DNA of 22,039 bases from Candidatus Methanofastidiosum methylothiophilum (GCA_001587675.1 LNGD01000009.1:1-22039), one strand, 5' to 3'; shown: positions 1-8,317, counted from the stretch's first letter. Numbers and translations are program-made. Notes: generated by a model from the sequence alone, not told the origin.

Positions 1-332
1 AATCAATGGAGCCAACATTAGTCTACGAAGCAATTAAAAACAAATTAGTTGATGTAATAACAGGTTATACCACTGATAAAAGAGGAGAGCTTTTTGATCT
101 TGTTGTCTTAGAGGATGATAAAGGTGGACTCTTGCCTTACGATGCAATTATCATAACACAAACTTCATTTGCAAGTGACCAGAAAGTAGTTTCTGTTCTA
201 AAAAAACTTGAGGGAAAGATAGATGATAAAGCGATGGCAGATATGAATTACCAATATGACGTTGAGAAAAAAGAAGCAAGAGATATCGCCAAAACATTCC
301 TTATCTCACAAGGACTTATTCAAAATAAATAA
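1..332 (+). CDS. Glycine betaine/choline-type ABC transporter substrate-binding protein, C-terminal part
   Basis: This is the end of an extracytoplasmic solute-binding protein of the OpuCC/ProX-like family, which captures quaternary-amine osmoprotectants and delivers them to the permeases encoded just downstream. The frame is open to the left edge, so the gene is cut off by the window; the ATG at 6 is probably internal. About 110 residues remain. They include the family-like stretch GYTTDKRGELFDLVVLEDD (about residues 20-38), the following PYDAIII segment, and the helical C-terminus. The N-terminal lobe and signal peptide are outside the window. The stop at 330-332 is followed by a T-rich run (333-344), which could cause partial termination before the ATPase gene and so favour more binding protein than ATPase; that is inference. 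The exact ligand cannot be told from this fragment. Confidence 0.85.
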   Translation, partial: SMEPTLVYEAIKNKLVDVITGYTTDKRGELFDLVVLEDDKGGLLPYDAIIITQTSFASDQKVVSVLKKLEGKIDDKAMADMNYQYDVEKKEARDIAKTFLISQGLIQNK

Positions 333-361
333 TTTTTATTTTTTAAATTGGAGAGGGTAAA

Positions 362-1489
362 ACGAATAAATTCCTATTAAATGAATGTTTAGAATCTTTA
401 AGATTTGATCATGTTACAAAAATCTACAAAGAAACAAAAGCTGTTGATGATGTATCTTTTGAGATATGCAAGGGAGAACTTTTTGTACTTCTAGGTTCTA
501 GTGGGTCGGGTAAAACTACCACTTTAAGACTGATTAACAGACTTATTGACCCCGACGAAGGAACTGTATACCTAAACGGAAAAGATATACAACAAATGAA
601 TCCTGTTGAGTTAAGAAGAAGAATCGGTTATGTTATCCAACAGATAGGTCTTTTCCCCCATATGACCGTTAAAGAAAATATTAGCCTAATTCCTCGTCTT
701 GAAAAATGGAATGAATTGGATATCACAAAAAGAGTTGAAGAATTATTAAATTTAGTTGCTCTGCCTCCAGAGTTATTCATAAATCGTTATCCTGCACAAT
801 TAAGTGGGGGGCAACAACAAAGAGTCGGTCTTGCAAGGGCTCTTGTTATGAATCCACCTCTGCTATTAATGGACGAGCCTTTTGGTGCACTTGATCCTTT
901 GCTTAGAATGCAATTACAGAATGAGTTTGTTTCTATAAAAAGAAAACTGGATAAAACAATTGTCTTTGTCACCCATGATATCGAAGAGGGATTTACATTA
1001 GGCGATAGAATAGGAGTTATGCATAACGGAAAAATACTTCAAATAGGAACGCCCTCTGAATTACTTTTTGAACCAATAAATGATATCGTTTCTAAAATAG
1101 TGGGAAGTGAGAGTAAATTCAAAGCCATTAAATTTCTTCAGGCTAAAGATGTAATGATTCCTCTCGATAAAAAATATATATTCCAACAAGAAATGAAATG
1201 TCAAGAAGCTATAGAGAAGATGATTTCAGCCCAAATAGAAGTCGCCTTAGTAAAGAACTCAGATGAAGAAATTAAACAAATAGAATTAACAGATCTATTA
1301 AGAATTAAAGATAAAGAAAAATCTATAATGTCTATTGGAAAAAAATTAGAGATAGTTACGCCTGATGAAAGTCTTTCATCGGTAATATTACTGTTGAAAT
1401 CTTCAAACGATAAAGTGGCAATTGTGATGAGCCATGAGGTAATTGAAGGTTTAGTGATTATCAATTCAGTTTTATTAAATTTAGTTTAG
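362..1489 (+). CDS. opuCA: OpuC-type ABC transporter ATPase with C-terminal CBS domains, apparent ACG start
   Basis: ATPase of the osmoprotectant importer; it couples ATP hydrolysis to betaine/choline-type uptake at the inner face of the membrane. The reading frame runs back to a stop at 344-346 and contains Walker A GSSGSGKTT (494-520), which lies before the first in-frame ATG at 596. Starting at 596 would therefore remove the nucleotide-binding loop. No ATG, GTG or TTG exists in frame between 347 and 596. An ACG at 362 sits five bases after GGAGAGG (350-356) and gives a normal N-terminus (NKFLLNECLESLRFDHVTK) and a 375-residue protein. Further motifs are LSGGQQQRVGLARAL (signature), LLLMDEP (Walker B) and the switch histidine in VTHD. 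The last ~120 residues form CBS-like repeats, which in OpuA-type ATPases can sense ionic strength or nucleotides. The start is unusual, but the identity is firm. Confidence 0.88.
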   Translation, partial: TNKFLLNECLESLRFDHVTKIYKETKAVDDVSFEICKGELFVLLGSSGSGKTTTLRLINRLIDPDEGTVYLNGKDIQQMNPVELRRRIGYVIQQIGLFPHMTVKENISLIPRLEKWNELDITKRVEELLNLVALPPELFINRYPAQLSGGQQQRVGLARALVMNPPLLLMDEPFGALDPLLRMQLQNEFVSIKRKLDKTIVFVTHDIEEGFTLGDRIGVMHNGKILQIGTPSELLFEPINDIVSKIVGSESKFKAIKFLQAKDVMIPLDKKYIFQQEMKCQEAIEKMISAQIEVALVKNSDEEIKQIELTDLLRIKDKEKSIMSIGKKLEIVTPDESLSSVILLLKSSNDKVAIVMSHEVIEGLVIINSVLLNLV

Positions 1490-1499
1490 ATGTGATATC

Positions 1500-2144
1500 T
1501 TGGAGGGAATTTTAGATACAATAATTTCAGTTTGGATCTCACAACAACTTACTTTGAGAACAATCCAACATCTCTACATGTTTTCTATAGCTTTAGTGTT
1601 ATCAATTTGCATAGGAGTAATAGCTGCATTATTAGTATATAGCAATCCAAGAATAGCAAATATCTGGTTTAATATACTTAATGTCATAGAAACAATACCT
1701 GAACTTGCATTGTTTATTTTTCTATTACCTATATTAGGGTTAGGGGAACGGCCTACAATTGCTGCATGTGTTCTTTATTCAATATTGCCCATAATGAGGA
1801 ATACATATACAGGATTGGCCCATATAAGTAAAGAATATATAGAAATAGCACAGGCAATTGGCCTTACTAAAAATGAAATTTTAATTAAAATTCGACTTCC
1901 TATGGCCTTGCCTCTAATAAGCGGAGGTATTCGTGTAGCTGTTGTATACATAATGGGTATAATAACACTAGGAGGTCTTATAGCCGCAGGAGGGCTTGGA
2001 GTTCCTTTACAGGCCGGAATTCATCAATATAATATCCCTGCAATAATAATAGCTTCATTCTGGGTTGGAACTCTAGGTGTTGTTTTTGATGGCATTGCTT
2101 GGATTATAGAAAATAAGTTAACTAGGAGGTATAATCCTTGGTAG
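1500..2144 (+). CDS. opuCB: OpuC-type ABC transporter permease (first of two)
   Basis: Integral membrane permease of the betaine/choline-type importer, 214 residues, about five to six hydrophobic helices. The cytoplasmic EAA loop that docks on the ATPase is visible as EYIEIAQAIGLTKNEILIK followed by IRLPMALP, and the GGLIAAGGLGVPL segment is typical of this permease family. The start is TTG at 1500. It is supported by GTGAT at 1492-1496, three bases upstream, which pairs with the 16S tail in the same register as sites seen before nifJ, rfcS and the dCMP deaminase gene. The GGAGG at 1503-1507 lies inside the ORF and is probably not its ribosome site. The gene follows the ATPase after 10 bases and overlaps the next permease by 7 bases, so the three are translated as one unit. 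Confidence 0.87.
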   Translation: MEGILDTIISVWISQQLTLRTIQHLYMFSIALVLSICIGVIAALLVYSNPRIANIWFNILNVIETIPELALFIFLLPILGLGERPTIAACVLYSILPIMRNTYTGLAHISKEYIEIAQAIGLTKNEILIKIRLPMALPLISGGIRVAVVYIMGIITLGGLIAAGGLGVPLQAGIHQYNIPAIIIASFWVGTLGVVFDGIAWIIENKLTRRYNPW

Positions 2145-2749
2145 CCCCGTTATTTCTTTTTGATGCTATTCTAGAACAATTATCTTTAGTTTTTACATCG
2201 CTAATAATAGATATTTGTATAGCTTTTCCTTTGGCGGTTCTTTCAGTTTATTACAAACGGGTTTCTTATATCGTAATGACAATCGTAAACATGGCTCAAT
2301 CAATACCAAGTTTTGCTTTAGTTGCCATAATTGTTCCGTTGGCAGGAATTGGATTTATTCCAGCTATCATTGCAATAGTTTTGGGTTCGATTCTTCCAAT
2401 TATAAAAAATATGTATATTGGCCTTGCAAAAACAGATCATAACTTTATAGAGTCAGGAAAAGGAATGGGATTAACTGAATTTCAAATAGTTAGGTACATA
2501 AGACTCCCATTAGCATATCCAGCCATATTTGCAGGGTTGAAATTTTCAGCCATAATCGCAAATGGTATCGCTGTCTTAACTGCTATAATTGGAAGTGGTG
2601 GCCTTGGACGGATAATCTTTGAAGGATTAGCAAGTTTTAATATTAATAAGACTTTAAGTGGCGCAATACCTGCTATATTTATTGCTTTATCACTTGATTT
2701 AATATTCTCAATTGCAGAAAAGAAATTAAAAATAAAATCAGTATATTAA
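2138..2749 (+). CDS. opuCD: OpuC-type ABC transporter permease (second of two)
   Basis: Second membrane subunit of the same importer, 203 residues with several hydrophobic helices. The EAA loop is NFIESGKGMGLTEFQIVR followed by IRLPLAYPAIFAG, and the conserved GSGGLGRIIFEGL stretch follows. A strong Shine-Dalgarno AGGAGGT at 2124-2130 sits seven bases before the TTG start at 2138, and no ATG lies nearby in frame, so the TTG start is well supported. The start overlaps the stop of the first permease (TTGGTAG), implying translational coupling. The importer probably works as one ATPase dimer with a permease heterodimer plus the binding protein. Its stop abuts the stop of the converging DHOD-like gene at 2750 with no intergenic base, leaving no room for separate terminators. 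Confidence 0.87.
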   Translation: MVAPLFLFDAILEQLSLVFTSLIIDICIAFPLAVLSVYYKRVSYIVMTIVNMAQSIPSFALVAIIVPLAGIGFIPAIIAIVLGSILPIIKNMYIGLAKTDHNFIESGKGMGLTEFQIVRYIRLPLAYPAIFAGLKFSAIIANGIAVLTAIIGSGGLGRIIFEGLASFNINKTLSGAIPAIFIALSLDLIFSIAEKKLKIKSVY

Positions 2750-3742
2750 TTATCTAATAGATCCAAGAGTTTTCATGTAATTTGCTCTCTCGTAAGCTAA
2801 AGGTGAAGCAACATTTTTTTGGGACATTATCCCTTGAATAGATTTTATTGATTCATATTCGTGTTTAGAAAGCCAATCTGTAACCTCATTCAAGGTCTTT
2901 TCAATATGTTCGATACCATTTTTTATTAATGCTGAAGTCATCATTGCAACTTTTGCCCCGGCCATCATTGATTTAATTACATCTTGTCCTGTGTGAACTC
3001 CGCCTGTTATAGCAATGTCTGGCCTGATTTTCCCACAAAGAATTGCGGCCCATCTAACTCTTAATCGAAGTTCATCATTAGAACTTAAAATAAGATTTGG
3101 AATAACTTCAAGGTTTTCGATATCAATGTCAGGCTGATAAAATCTATTGAAAAGAACAAATGCGTCAGCTCCGGCTTTATCCAAGTTTTTAATAATATTT
3201 GGTATAGATGTAAAATATGGGCTTAATTTGACAGCTACAGGTATTTTTACTTTCTGTTTTACGCTTTTGACAAGATTAACGTAATTTTCCTCTATAGCTA
3301 AGGAGGTCTTTGAGGTATCGGTAGAAATGAAATAAATATTAAGTTCTAATGCATCGGCACCAGCATTTTCTATTTTTTGAGCATATTTTAGCCATCCACC
3401 CTCAGAGACTCCGTTTATACTGCCAATAATAGGTATCCCAGAGTTTTCCTTTGCTTCCTTCAAAAGCTCCAAATACTGATCCGGTAAAAATTTAAATTCT
3501 TTAATTTCAGGATAATAAGTTATAGCTTCGGCATAACTTTCTGAGCCCTCTACTAAGAATCTATTAAGTTCTTCTTGCTCAATCTCTGTCTGTTCTTGGA
3601 ATAATGAGTGTAATACAACTGCTGAAGCGCCTGATTTTTCCGCTTTTTTGATATTATTTATGTCCTCCCAAAAAGGAGATGAAGATGCTACAATGGGATT
3701 TTTTAACTTAAGCCCCATATAACTTGTGGAGAGATCAATCAT
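2750..3742 (-). CDS. Dihydroorotate dehydrogenase-like flavoprotein, PFOR-linked
   Basis: FMN-binding TIM-barrel protein of 330 residues, related to dihydroorotate dehydrogenase. Barrel motifs include NPIVASSSPF near residue 15, VAVKLSPYF near residue 170, and the phosphate-binding TGGVHTGQDVIKSMMAGA near residue 245. At the place where class 1 DHODs have the active-site N-x-S-C-P-N, this protein has N135-I-Y-F-I-S140, so the catalytic cysteine is absent. It is therefore unlikely to oxidise dihydroorotate. The gene starts with ATG at 3742 behind a strong GGAGGAGG site and shares a 4-base ATGA overlap with the preceding nifJ stop, so the two are made together. Such DHOD-like genes are known next to single-chain nifJ genes; their reaction is not established. 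A role in electron transfer or in a reductive step linked to pyruvate metabolism is inference. Confidence 0.82.
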   Translation of the reverse strand: MIDLSTSYMGLKLKNPIVASSSPFWEDINNIKKAEKSGASAVVLHSLFQEQTEIEQEELNRFLVEGSESYAEAITYYPEIKEFKFLPDQYLELLKEAKENSGIPIIGSINGVSEGGWLKYAQKIENAGADALELNIYFISTDTSKTSLAIEENYVNLVKSVKQKVKIPVAVKLSPYFTSIPNIIKNLDKAGADAFVLFNRFYQPDIDIENLEVIPNLILSSNDELRLRVRWAAILCGKIRPDIAITGGVHTGQDVIKSMMAGAKVAMMTSALIKNGIEHIEKTLNEVTDWLSKHEYESIKSIQGIMSQKNVASPLAYERANYMKTLGSIR

Positions 3743-6700
3743 TTATCCTCCTCCTTAAAAGGAGGCATATCTGCCCAGTATTTGTAAAGGTTCCATCTTT
3801 TGTTAACTTCCTTTTGAGCATATCCTAGTAACTTCTTTGCAACGTCAGGATGACTTCTTGTTAACACTTTAAATCTAGTTTCATTGTAGATATAGTCTTG
3901 GAGAGGAATTGAAGGCTTAGCTGAATCAAGTTGGAATGGATTTTTACCTTGATCAGATAATCTTGGGTCGTATCTTATCAATGGCCAATATCCGGACATT
4001 ACTGCTGCCTTTTGTTGGTCTGGTCCACGTATCATGTCGTAACCATGTTGAGTACAATGCGAATAAGCTATAATTATAGAGGTCCCCTCGAAAGATTCAG
4101 CTTCAAGGAATGCCTTAATTGTCTGAGCATTATTTGCCCCGAATGCAACTCTTGCCACATACACATTTCCGTAATTCATGGCCATCATAGCTAAATCTTT
4201 TTTGGGTGTGGCCTTTCCACCCATTGCAAATTTAGCAATAGCACCTATAGGAGTTGCCTTTGATTTCTGCCCACCAGTATTAGAATAAACCTCAGTATCT
4301 AAAACAAGTATATTCACATTTTTTCCTTGAGCTAAAACATGATCAAGTCCGCCGTATCCAATATCATATGCCCATCCATCCCCTCCGATTATCCAAACAC
4401 TCTTCTTGACAAGCGAATCTGCAAGACTCAAAAGATCCTTTGCTTCAGGTTTTTGTATTCCTTTTAGTTTGGCTTTAAGTAACTTAACCATTTCTCTTTG
4501 TTTATTTATTCCTGCTTCAGTTTTTTGATCTGCATTCTTAAGCTCAAAAATTAAGTCCTTACTCAAATCTTCTTTAAGCTTATCGAGTAATTCCAGTGCA
4601 TATTCATATTGTTTATCCAATGCAAGTCTCATTCCTAAACCAAATTCTGCAGTATCTTCAAAGAGAGAATTAGACCATGTTGGACCTCTCCCATCCTTAT
4701 TTGTAGTGTAAGGAGTTGTTGGTAAATTCCCCCCATATATCGAAGAGCATCCAGTAGCATTTGCAATTACAGCCCTATCCCCAAATAATTGAGTTAATAA
4801 CTTAACGTAAGGTGTTTCACCGCAACCAGAACAGGCCCCAGAAAATTCAAATAGAGGTTGCAAAAGTTGGATGTCCTTAACAGCTGTAAAATTTAATTTA
4901 TCTCTATCAACATAAGGAATTGAATCAAAGAAATCCCAGTTGTTCTTCTCTCTAGCAAGTATCGAATCTTTGAACACCATATTAACTGCCTTTAATTTTG
5001 GATCTTGTTTGTTCTTAGAGGGGCATACCTCATGACAAATTTTACATCCTGTACAATCCTCAGGAGATGCTTGAACAGTATAAAGATAATCTTTAAATTG
5101 GGAGAATTTAGCTTCTGTATATTTGAAGGATGGTGGTGCATTCTTTAATGCATCTTTTGTGTATACCTTGGCCCTTATGACAGCGTGTGGACAAGCAAAT
5201 ACGCATTTACCACATTGTATACATATAGATGGGTCCCACACTGGTACCTCAAGAGATATGTTTCTCTTTTCCCATTTAGTAGTTCCTGTCGGATAAGTAC
5301 CATCTGAAGGAAATGCACTTACTGGAAGTTCATTCCCCTTTCCAATAACCATTTTTGATATTGCATTCTTAACAAAAGGCGGCGCATCTTCGGGCATAGA
5401 TGTCTTAAGGTCAAATTCACTTGAAACCTTTTTAGGCACATTTACCTGATGGAGATTGTCAATAGCTTTATCTATAGCTTCGTAATTCATATTTAGAATT
5501 TTTTCTCCTTTGAGTCCATAAGTCTTTTCTGTGAATTTTTTAATTTTTTTAATTGCCTCGTCTCTTGGAATAACATTGCTTAAAGCGAAAAAACATGTTT
5601 GCATAATAGTGTTAATTCTAACTCCAAGACCTATTTCTTTAGCAATTTTATAAGCATCAATTACATAAAATTTTAAATTTTTATCAATTATCTCTTTTTG
5701 GACACTTTTTGGCAAGTGATCCCATACTTCGTCCTTTGAATAAGTACTATTCAAAAGAAATATTGCGTTAGGTTCAGCAACATTAAGCATTTCATATCTA
5801 TCCAAAAAAGAACTCTGGTGACATGCGACAAAATTAGCTTTGTCAATTAAATAAGGCGATCGTATTGGATCTGGACCAAATCTCAAATGTGACAATGTTT
5901 GAGACCCGGCTTTTTTTGAATCATAGTAAAAGAATCCTTGAGCATAATTATTTGTTTCCTCACCAATAATTTTTATTGTACTTTTATTTGCACTTACTGT
6001 TCCATCAGAACCGATACCAAAGAATACTGCTCGTGTTCTGTTTGTAGGTTCTATGAAAAAGTTTGGATCATAATCAAGACTTAGGTGGGTAACATCATCA
6101 TTAATACCAACTGTAAACTTGCTTTTTGGATTTATTTTTTTCAATTCGTCAAAAACTGCTTTTACCATTGATGGCTTAAATTCTTTAGAGGATAATCCAT
6201 ATATTCCTCCAATTATCTTTGGCATTTTGTCCATCTTCAAAGTACCGTCAGATAGTGCTGAGGCTATTGCAGTTGTAACATCTAAATAGAGAGGTTCTCC
6301 TACTGATCCTGGTTCCTTAGTTCTGTCAAGAACTGCTATACTTTTAACAGATTTTGGGAGTGATGAAACGAAGTGTTTAATTGAAAAAGGTCTAAAAAGC
6401 CTGACTTTTATGACACCGACTTTTTCACCTTTCATTTTAAGATAGTCCACTGTTTCTTCTACTGTTTCTGCACCGCTTCCCATAATAACAATTATTCTTT
6501 CAGCGTCTGGTGCTCCAACATAATCAAATAACTTGTATTTTCTTCCAACTATTTTTTCAAATTTATCCATCATTTCTTGGACAATCTCAGGACAGGAATT
6601 ATAATAGGGATTTATTGTTTCTTTTGCTTGGAAGAAAGTATCAGGATTATGGGATGTTCCTCTTATTATCGGGTTATCTGGTGACAAAGCCCTAGAGCGG

Positions 6701-7308
6701 TGTTCTCTTACTAGCTCATCATCAATCATTTGTTTCATGTCTTCAAAAGACAAAAGTTCAACTTTCGAAACTTCAGCAGAGGTTCTAAATCCATCAAAAA
6801 AATGTAAGAAGGGCACTCTAGATTTTAATGTTGATGCATGTGCAATAAGAGCAAGATCCATCACTTCTTGAACTGAATTTGAAACGAGAAGTGCAAATCC
6901 AGTGGATCTTACAGACATAACATCCCCATGGTCACAGAAAATCGAAAGAGCATGAGTAGCAAGAGTTCTGGCACTTACATGAAAAACAGTTGAGGTTAAT
7001 TCTCCCGCAATTTTATACATATTGGGTATCATTAAAAGAAGGCCTTGGGATGCGGTAAATGTTGTGGTAAGTGCTCCTCTTTGCAAAGACCCGTGAACAG
7101 CTCCTGCTGCCCCAGCTTCACTTTGCATTTCAGTGACATGTGGAACAGACCCCCATATATTTGGCTTCCCCTCAGATGCCCACTGGTCAGACAATTCCCC
7201 CATTGTTGAAGAAGGGGTGATAGGGTATATTGAAATTACCTCATTGACATGATAAGCTGTATATGCTGCAGCTTCATTTCCGTCAATTGTTACCATTTGC
7301 CTTTTCAT
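3739..7308 (-). CDS. nifJ: Pyruvate:ferredoxin (flavodoxin) oxidoreductase, single-chain
   Basis: Cytoplasmic enzyme that interconverts pyruvate + CoA and acetyl-CoA + CO2, passing electrons to ferredoxin or flavodoxin. All domains of the homodimeric type are on one 1189-residue chain: N-terminal pyruvate-binding domain with YPITPSSTMGELSDQW (near residue 30), domains II-III, a two-cluster ferredoxin domain with CIQCGKCVFACP (near 694) and CTGCKICHEVCP (near 750), the proximal-cluster segment SGACSGCGETP (near 825), and the TPP/Mg site GDGWAYDIGYGG (near 974) with YSNTGGQ. Length matches the family (about 1170-1200). ATG at 7308 is preferred to GTG at 7317 because the GTGAT that would contain the GTG is a good ribosome site four bases before the ATG. 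Most archaea use a four-subunit enzyme, so this form suggests gene transfer from bacteria. The downstream DHOD-like gene overlaps its stop. Confidence 0.95.
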   Translation of the reverse strand: MKRQMVTIDGNEAAAYTAYHVNEVISIYPITPSSTMGELSDQWASEGKPNIWGSVPHVTEMQSEAGAAGAVHGSLQRGALTTTFTASQGLLLMIPNMYKIAGELTSTVFHVSARTLATHALSIFCDHGDVMSVRSTGFALLVSNSVQEVMDLALIAHASTLKSRVPFLHFFDGFRTSAEVSKVELLSFEDMKQMIDDELVREHRSRALSPDNPIIRGTSHNPDTFFQAKETINPYYNSCPEIVQEMMDKFEKIVGRKYKLFDYVGAPDAERIIVIMGSGAETVEETVDYLKMKGEKVGVIKVRLFRPFSIKHFVSSLPKSVKSIAVLDRTKEPGSVGEPLYLDVTTAIASALSDGTLKMDKMPKIIGGIYGLSSKEFKPSMVKAVFDELKKINPKSKFTVGINDDVTHLSLDYDPNFFIEPTNRTRAVFFGIGSDGTVSANKSTIKIIGEETNNYAQGFFYYDSKKAGSQTLSHLRFGPDPIRSPYLIDKANFVACHQSSFLDRYEMLNVAEPNAIFLLNSTYSKDEVWDHLPKSVQKEIIDKNLKFYVIDAYKIAKEIGLGVRINTIMQTCFFALSNVIPRDEAIKKIKKFTEKTYGLKGEKILNMNYEAIDKAIDNLHQVNVPKKVSSEFDLKTSMPEDAPPFVKNAISKMVIGKGNELPVSAFPSDGTYPTGTTKWEKRNISLEVPVWDPSICIQCGKCVFACPHAVIRAKVYTKDALKNAPPSFKYTEAKFSQFKDYLYTVQASPEDCTGCKICHEVCPSKNKQDPKLKAVNMVFKDSILAREKNNWDFFDSIPYVDRDKLNFTAVKDIQLLQPLFEFSGACSGCGETPYVKLLTQLFGDRAVIANATGCSSIYGGNLPTTPYTTNKDGRGPTWSNSLFEDTAEFGLGMRLALDKQYEYALELLDKLKEDLSKDLIFELKNADQKTEAGINKQREMVKLLKAKLKGIQKPEAKDLLSLADSLVKKSVWIIGGDGWAYDIGYGGLDHVLAQGKNVNILVLDTEVYSNTGGQKSKATPIGAIAKFAMGGKATPKKDLAMMAMNYGNVYVARVAFGANNAQTIKAFLEAESFEGTSIIIAYSHCTQHGYDMIRGPDQQKAAVMSGYWPLIRYDPRLSDQGKNPFQLDSAKPSIPLQDYIYNETRFKVLTRSHPDVAKKLLGYAQKEVNKRWNLYKYWADMPPFKEEDK

Positions 7309-7358
7309 AATAATCACTTACTAATGTATTTGACTGTATGAGGAACTAAAAAAAATTA

Positions 7359-7369
7359 AATTATAAAGT
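7359..7369 (-). promoter_or_regulatory. Probable TATA box for nifJ
   Basis: Read on the minus strand this is ACTTTATAATT, nearly the same as the elements before the nitroreductase (AACTTTATAAG) and DUF211 (ACTTTATAACT) genes. Counting 22-27 bases downstream puts transcription start near 7336, giving a leader of about 30 bases that holds the GTGAT ribosome site. A T8 run lies just downstream on the minus strand (7348-7355). Sequence pattern only; no transcript data. Confidence 0.45.
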
Positions 7370-7409
7370 TATCCCTAACCAAAATAGAGAAGAATTTATG
7401 AATAAATAA

Positions 7410-7919
7410 TTACCATTTGTTGTGCCTTATCCTTTCTGATTTAAATCGGTCAGCAGGTTTCGGTATTTCTTGAGGGTATCCCATTATAATAATTGAAAGA
7501 GGTATTACATTATCTGGTATCCCTAAAAGAGACCTATATCCACTTACCCTATCTTCTAAAGGGTATATCCCAGACCAAACTGCACCTATACCAAGAGAAT
7601 GTGCTGCCAGTAACATATTTTCTGTTGCAGCAGAACAGTCTTGAACCCAAAATCCAGGATATTTTTCTAATTTTACATCACCACAAACAACAATAGCAAC
7701 GGATGCTTCTTTAGCCATTGGAGCATAAAGACTAACCTTTGGTACTTCTTCAAGAATTTTTTTATCATCTATAACAATGAAATGCCAAGGTTGTTGATTT
7801 CCTGCAGAAGGTGCGTTCATCCCAGCTCGTAATATTTTTTCGATTAAATCGTCAGGTATCTTCTTATCGATAAACTTTCTTACGCTTCTCCTAGTTTGAA
7901 TAGCTTCTAAAGTTTCCAT
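7410..7919 (-). CDS. Nitroreductase-family FMN protein
   Basis: Small NAD(P)H-dependent flavoprotein, 169 residues, of the nitroreductase superfamily. It shows the N-terminal FMN phosphate-binding TRRSVRKF (residues 9-16), APSAGNQQPWHF (about 36-47) and the conserved C-terminal MGYP (near 150) with the closing R-x-R-x-x-x-x-W end typical of short archaeal and clostridial members. The true substrate cannot be inferred; members reduce nitro groups, quinones or flavins, or do unrelated FMN chemistry. The start is ATG at 7919 with GGAGGAA five to six bases upstream. It lies 100 bases upstream of nifJ on the same strand, but each has its own TATA-like element, so they are probably separate transcripts. 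The divergent neighbour is the DUF211 gene. Confidence 0.9.
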   Translation of the reverse strand: METLEAIQTRRSVRKFIDKKIPDDLIEKILRAGMNAPSAGNQQPWHFIVIDDKKILEEVPKVSLYAPMAKEASVAIVVCGDVKLEKYPGFWVQDCSAATENMLLAAHSLGIGAVWSGIYPLEDRVSGYRSLLGIPDNVIPLSIIIMGYPQEIPKPADRFKSERIRHNKW

Positions 7920-7950
7920 AATAATTCCTCCATATTTTTTATATTTATAA

Positions 7951-7962
7951 ACTTATAAAGTT
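7951..7962 (-). promoter_or_regulatory. Probable TATA box for the nitroreductase gene
   Basis: Minus-strand AACTTTATAAGT. Start of transcription would fall near 7930, just ahead of the GGAGGAA site at 7925-7931, so the leader would be very short. It forms one half of a divergent promoter pair with the element at 7992-8002. Confidence 0.45.
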
Positions 7963-7991
7963 AATCATGGAAAAAACGAAACAATTATAAA

Positions 7992-8002
7992 ACTTTATAA
8001 CT
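7992..8002 (+). promoter_or_regulatory. Probable TATA box for the DUF211 gene
   Basis: Plus-strand ACTTTATAACT. A start about 25 bases downstream falls at or within a few bases of the ATG at 8024, and no Shine-Dalgarno is visible, so the message is probably leaderless. A second TATA-like string (TTATAAAA, 7985-7992) overlaps and would give a leader of about ten bases. Confidence 0.45.
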
Positions 8003-8023
8003 TCATTACAAATCGGTAAACAT

Positions 8024-8317
8024 ATGAGTTCAATTAGAGTCATAGTTCTTGATGTTTTAAAACCGCACAAACCGATACTTCCCGACTTTGCGAATAAATT
8101 GGCTGAACTTCCAGGGATCATAGGAATTAATATTTCTCTTATTGAAATTGATCAAAAAACTGAAACTGTTAAACTTTCAATACAAGGGGATTCAATAGAT
8201 TATGAATTATTAAAAGAGGAAATAGAAAAACTAGGGGGTACTGTACATAGTATCGATAAAGTAGTTGCTGGAAAAAGGATTATACCTGAAGTAGAAACAC
8301 TTCAAGACAGATCCTAA
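8024..8317 (+). CDS. DUF211 family protein
   Basis: Archaeal conserved protein of 97 residues matching the DUF211 family: the N-terminal MSSIRVIVLDVLKPHKP and the alternation of strands and helices fit its ferredoxin-like (beta-alpha-beta) fold. The function of the family is unknown; no catalytic motif is visible. There is no ribosome-binding site before ATG 8024, and a TATA-like element about 25 bases upstream suggests a leaderless transcript. The gene overlaps the convergent SRP19 gene by four bases (8314-8317). Confidence 0.85.
   Translation: MSSIRVIVLDVLKPHKPILPDFANKLAELPGIIGINISLIEIDQKTETVKLSIQGDSIDYELLKEEIEKLGGTVHSIDKVVAGKRIIPEVETLQDRS

Noticed and set aside
596..1489. ABC ATPase starting at ATG 596
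   Set aside because: It would lack Walker A, which is encoded in the same open frame at 494-520.
1503..1507. GGAGG as Shine-Dalgarno for a downstream permease start
   Set aside because: No suitable ATG, GTG or TTG lies at the right distance in frame; TTG 1500 with GTGAT at 1492-1496 keeps the full N-terminal segment.
2750..3742. pyrD, pyrimidine-synthesis dihydroorotate dehydrogenase
   Set aside because: The active-site SCPN is replaced by YFIS and the gene is coupled to nifJ rather than to pyrimidine genes.
7309..7317. GTG start of nifJ at 7317
   Set aside because: The GTGAT containing it is better explained as the ribosome site for ATG 7308, which also matches the family N-terminus MKRQMVTIDGNEAAAY.
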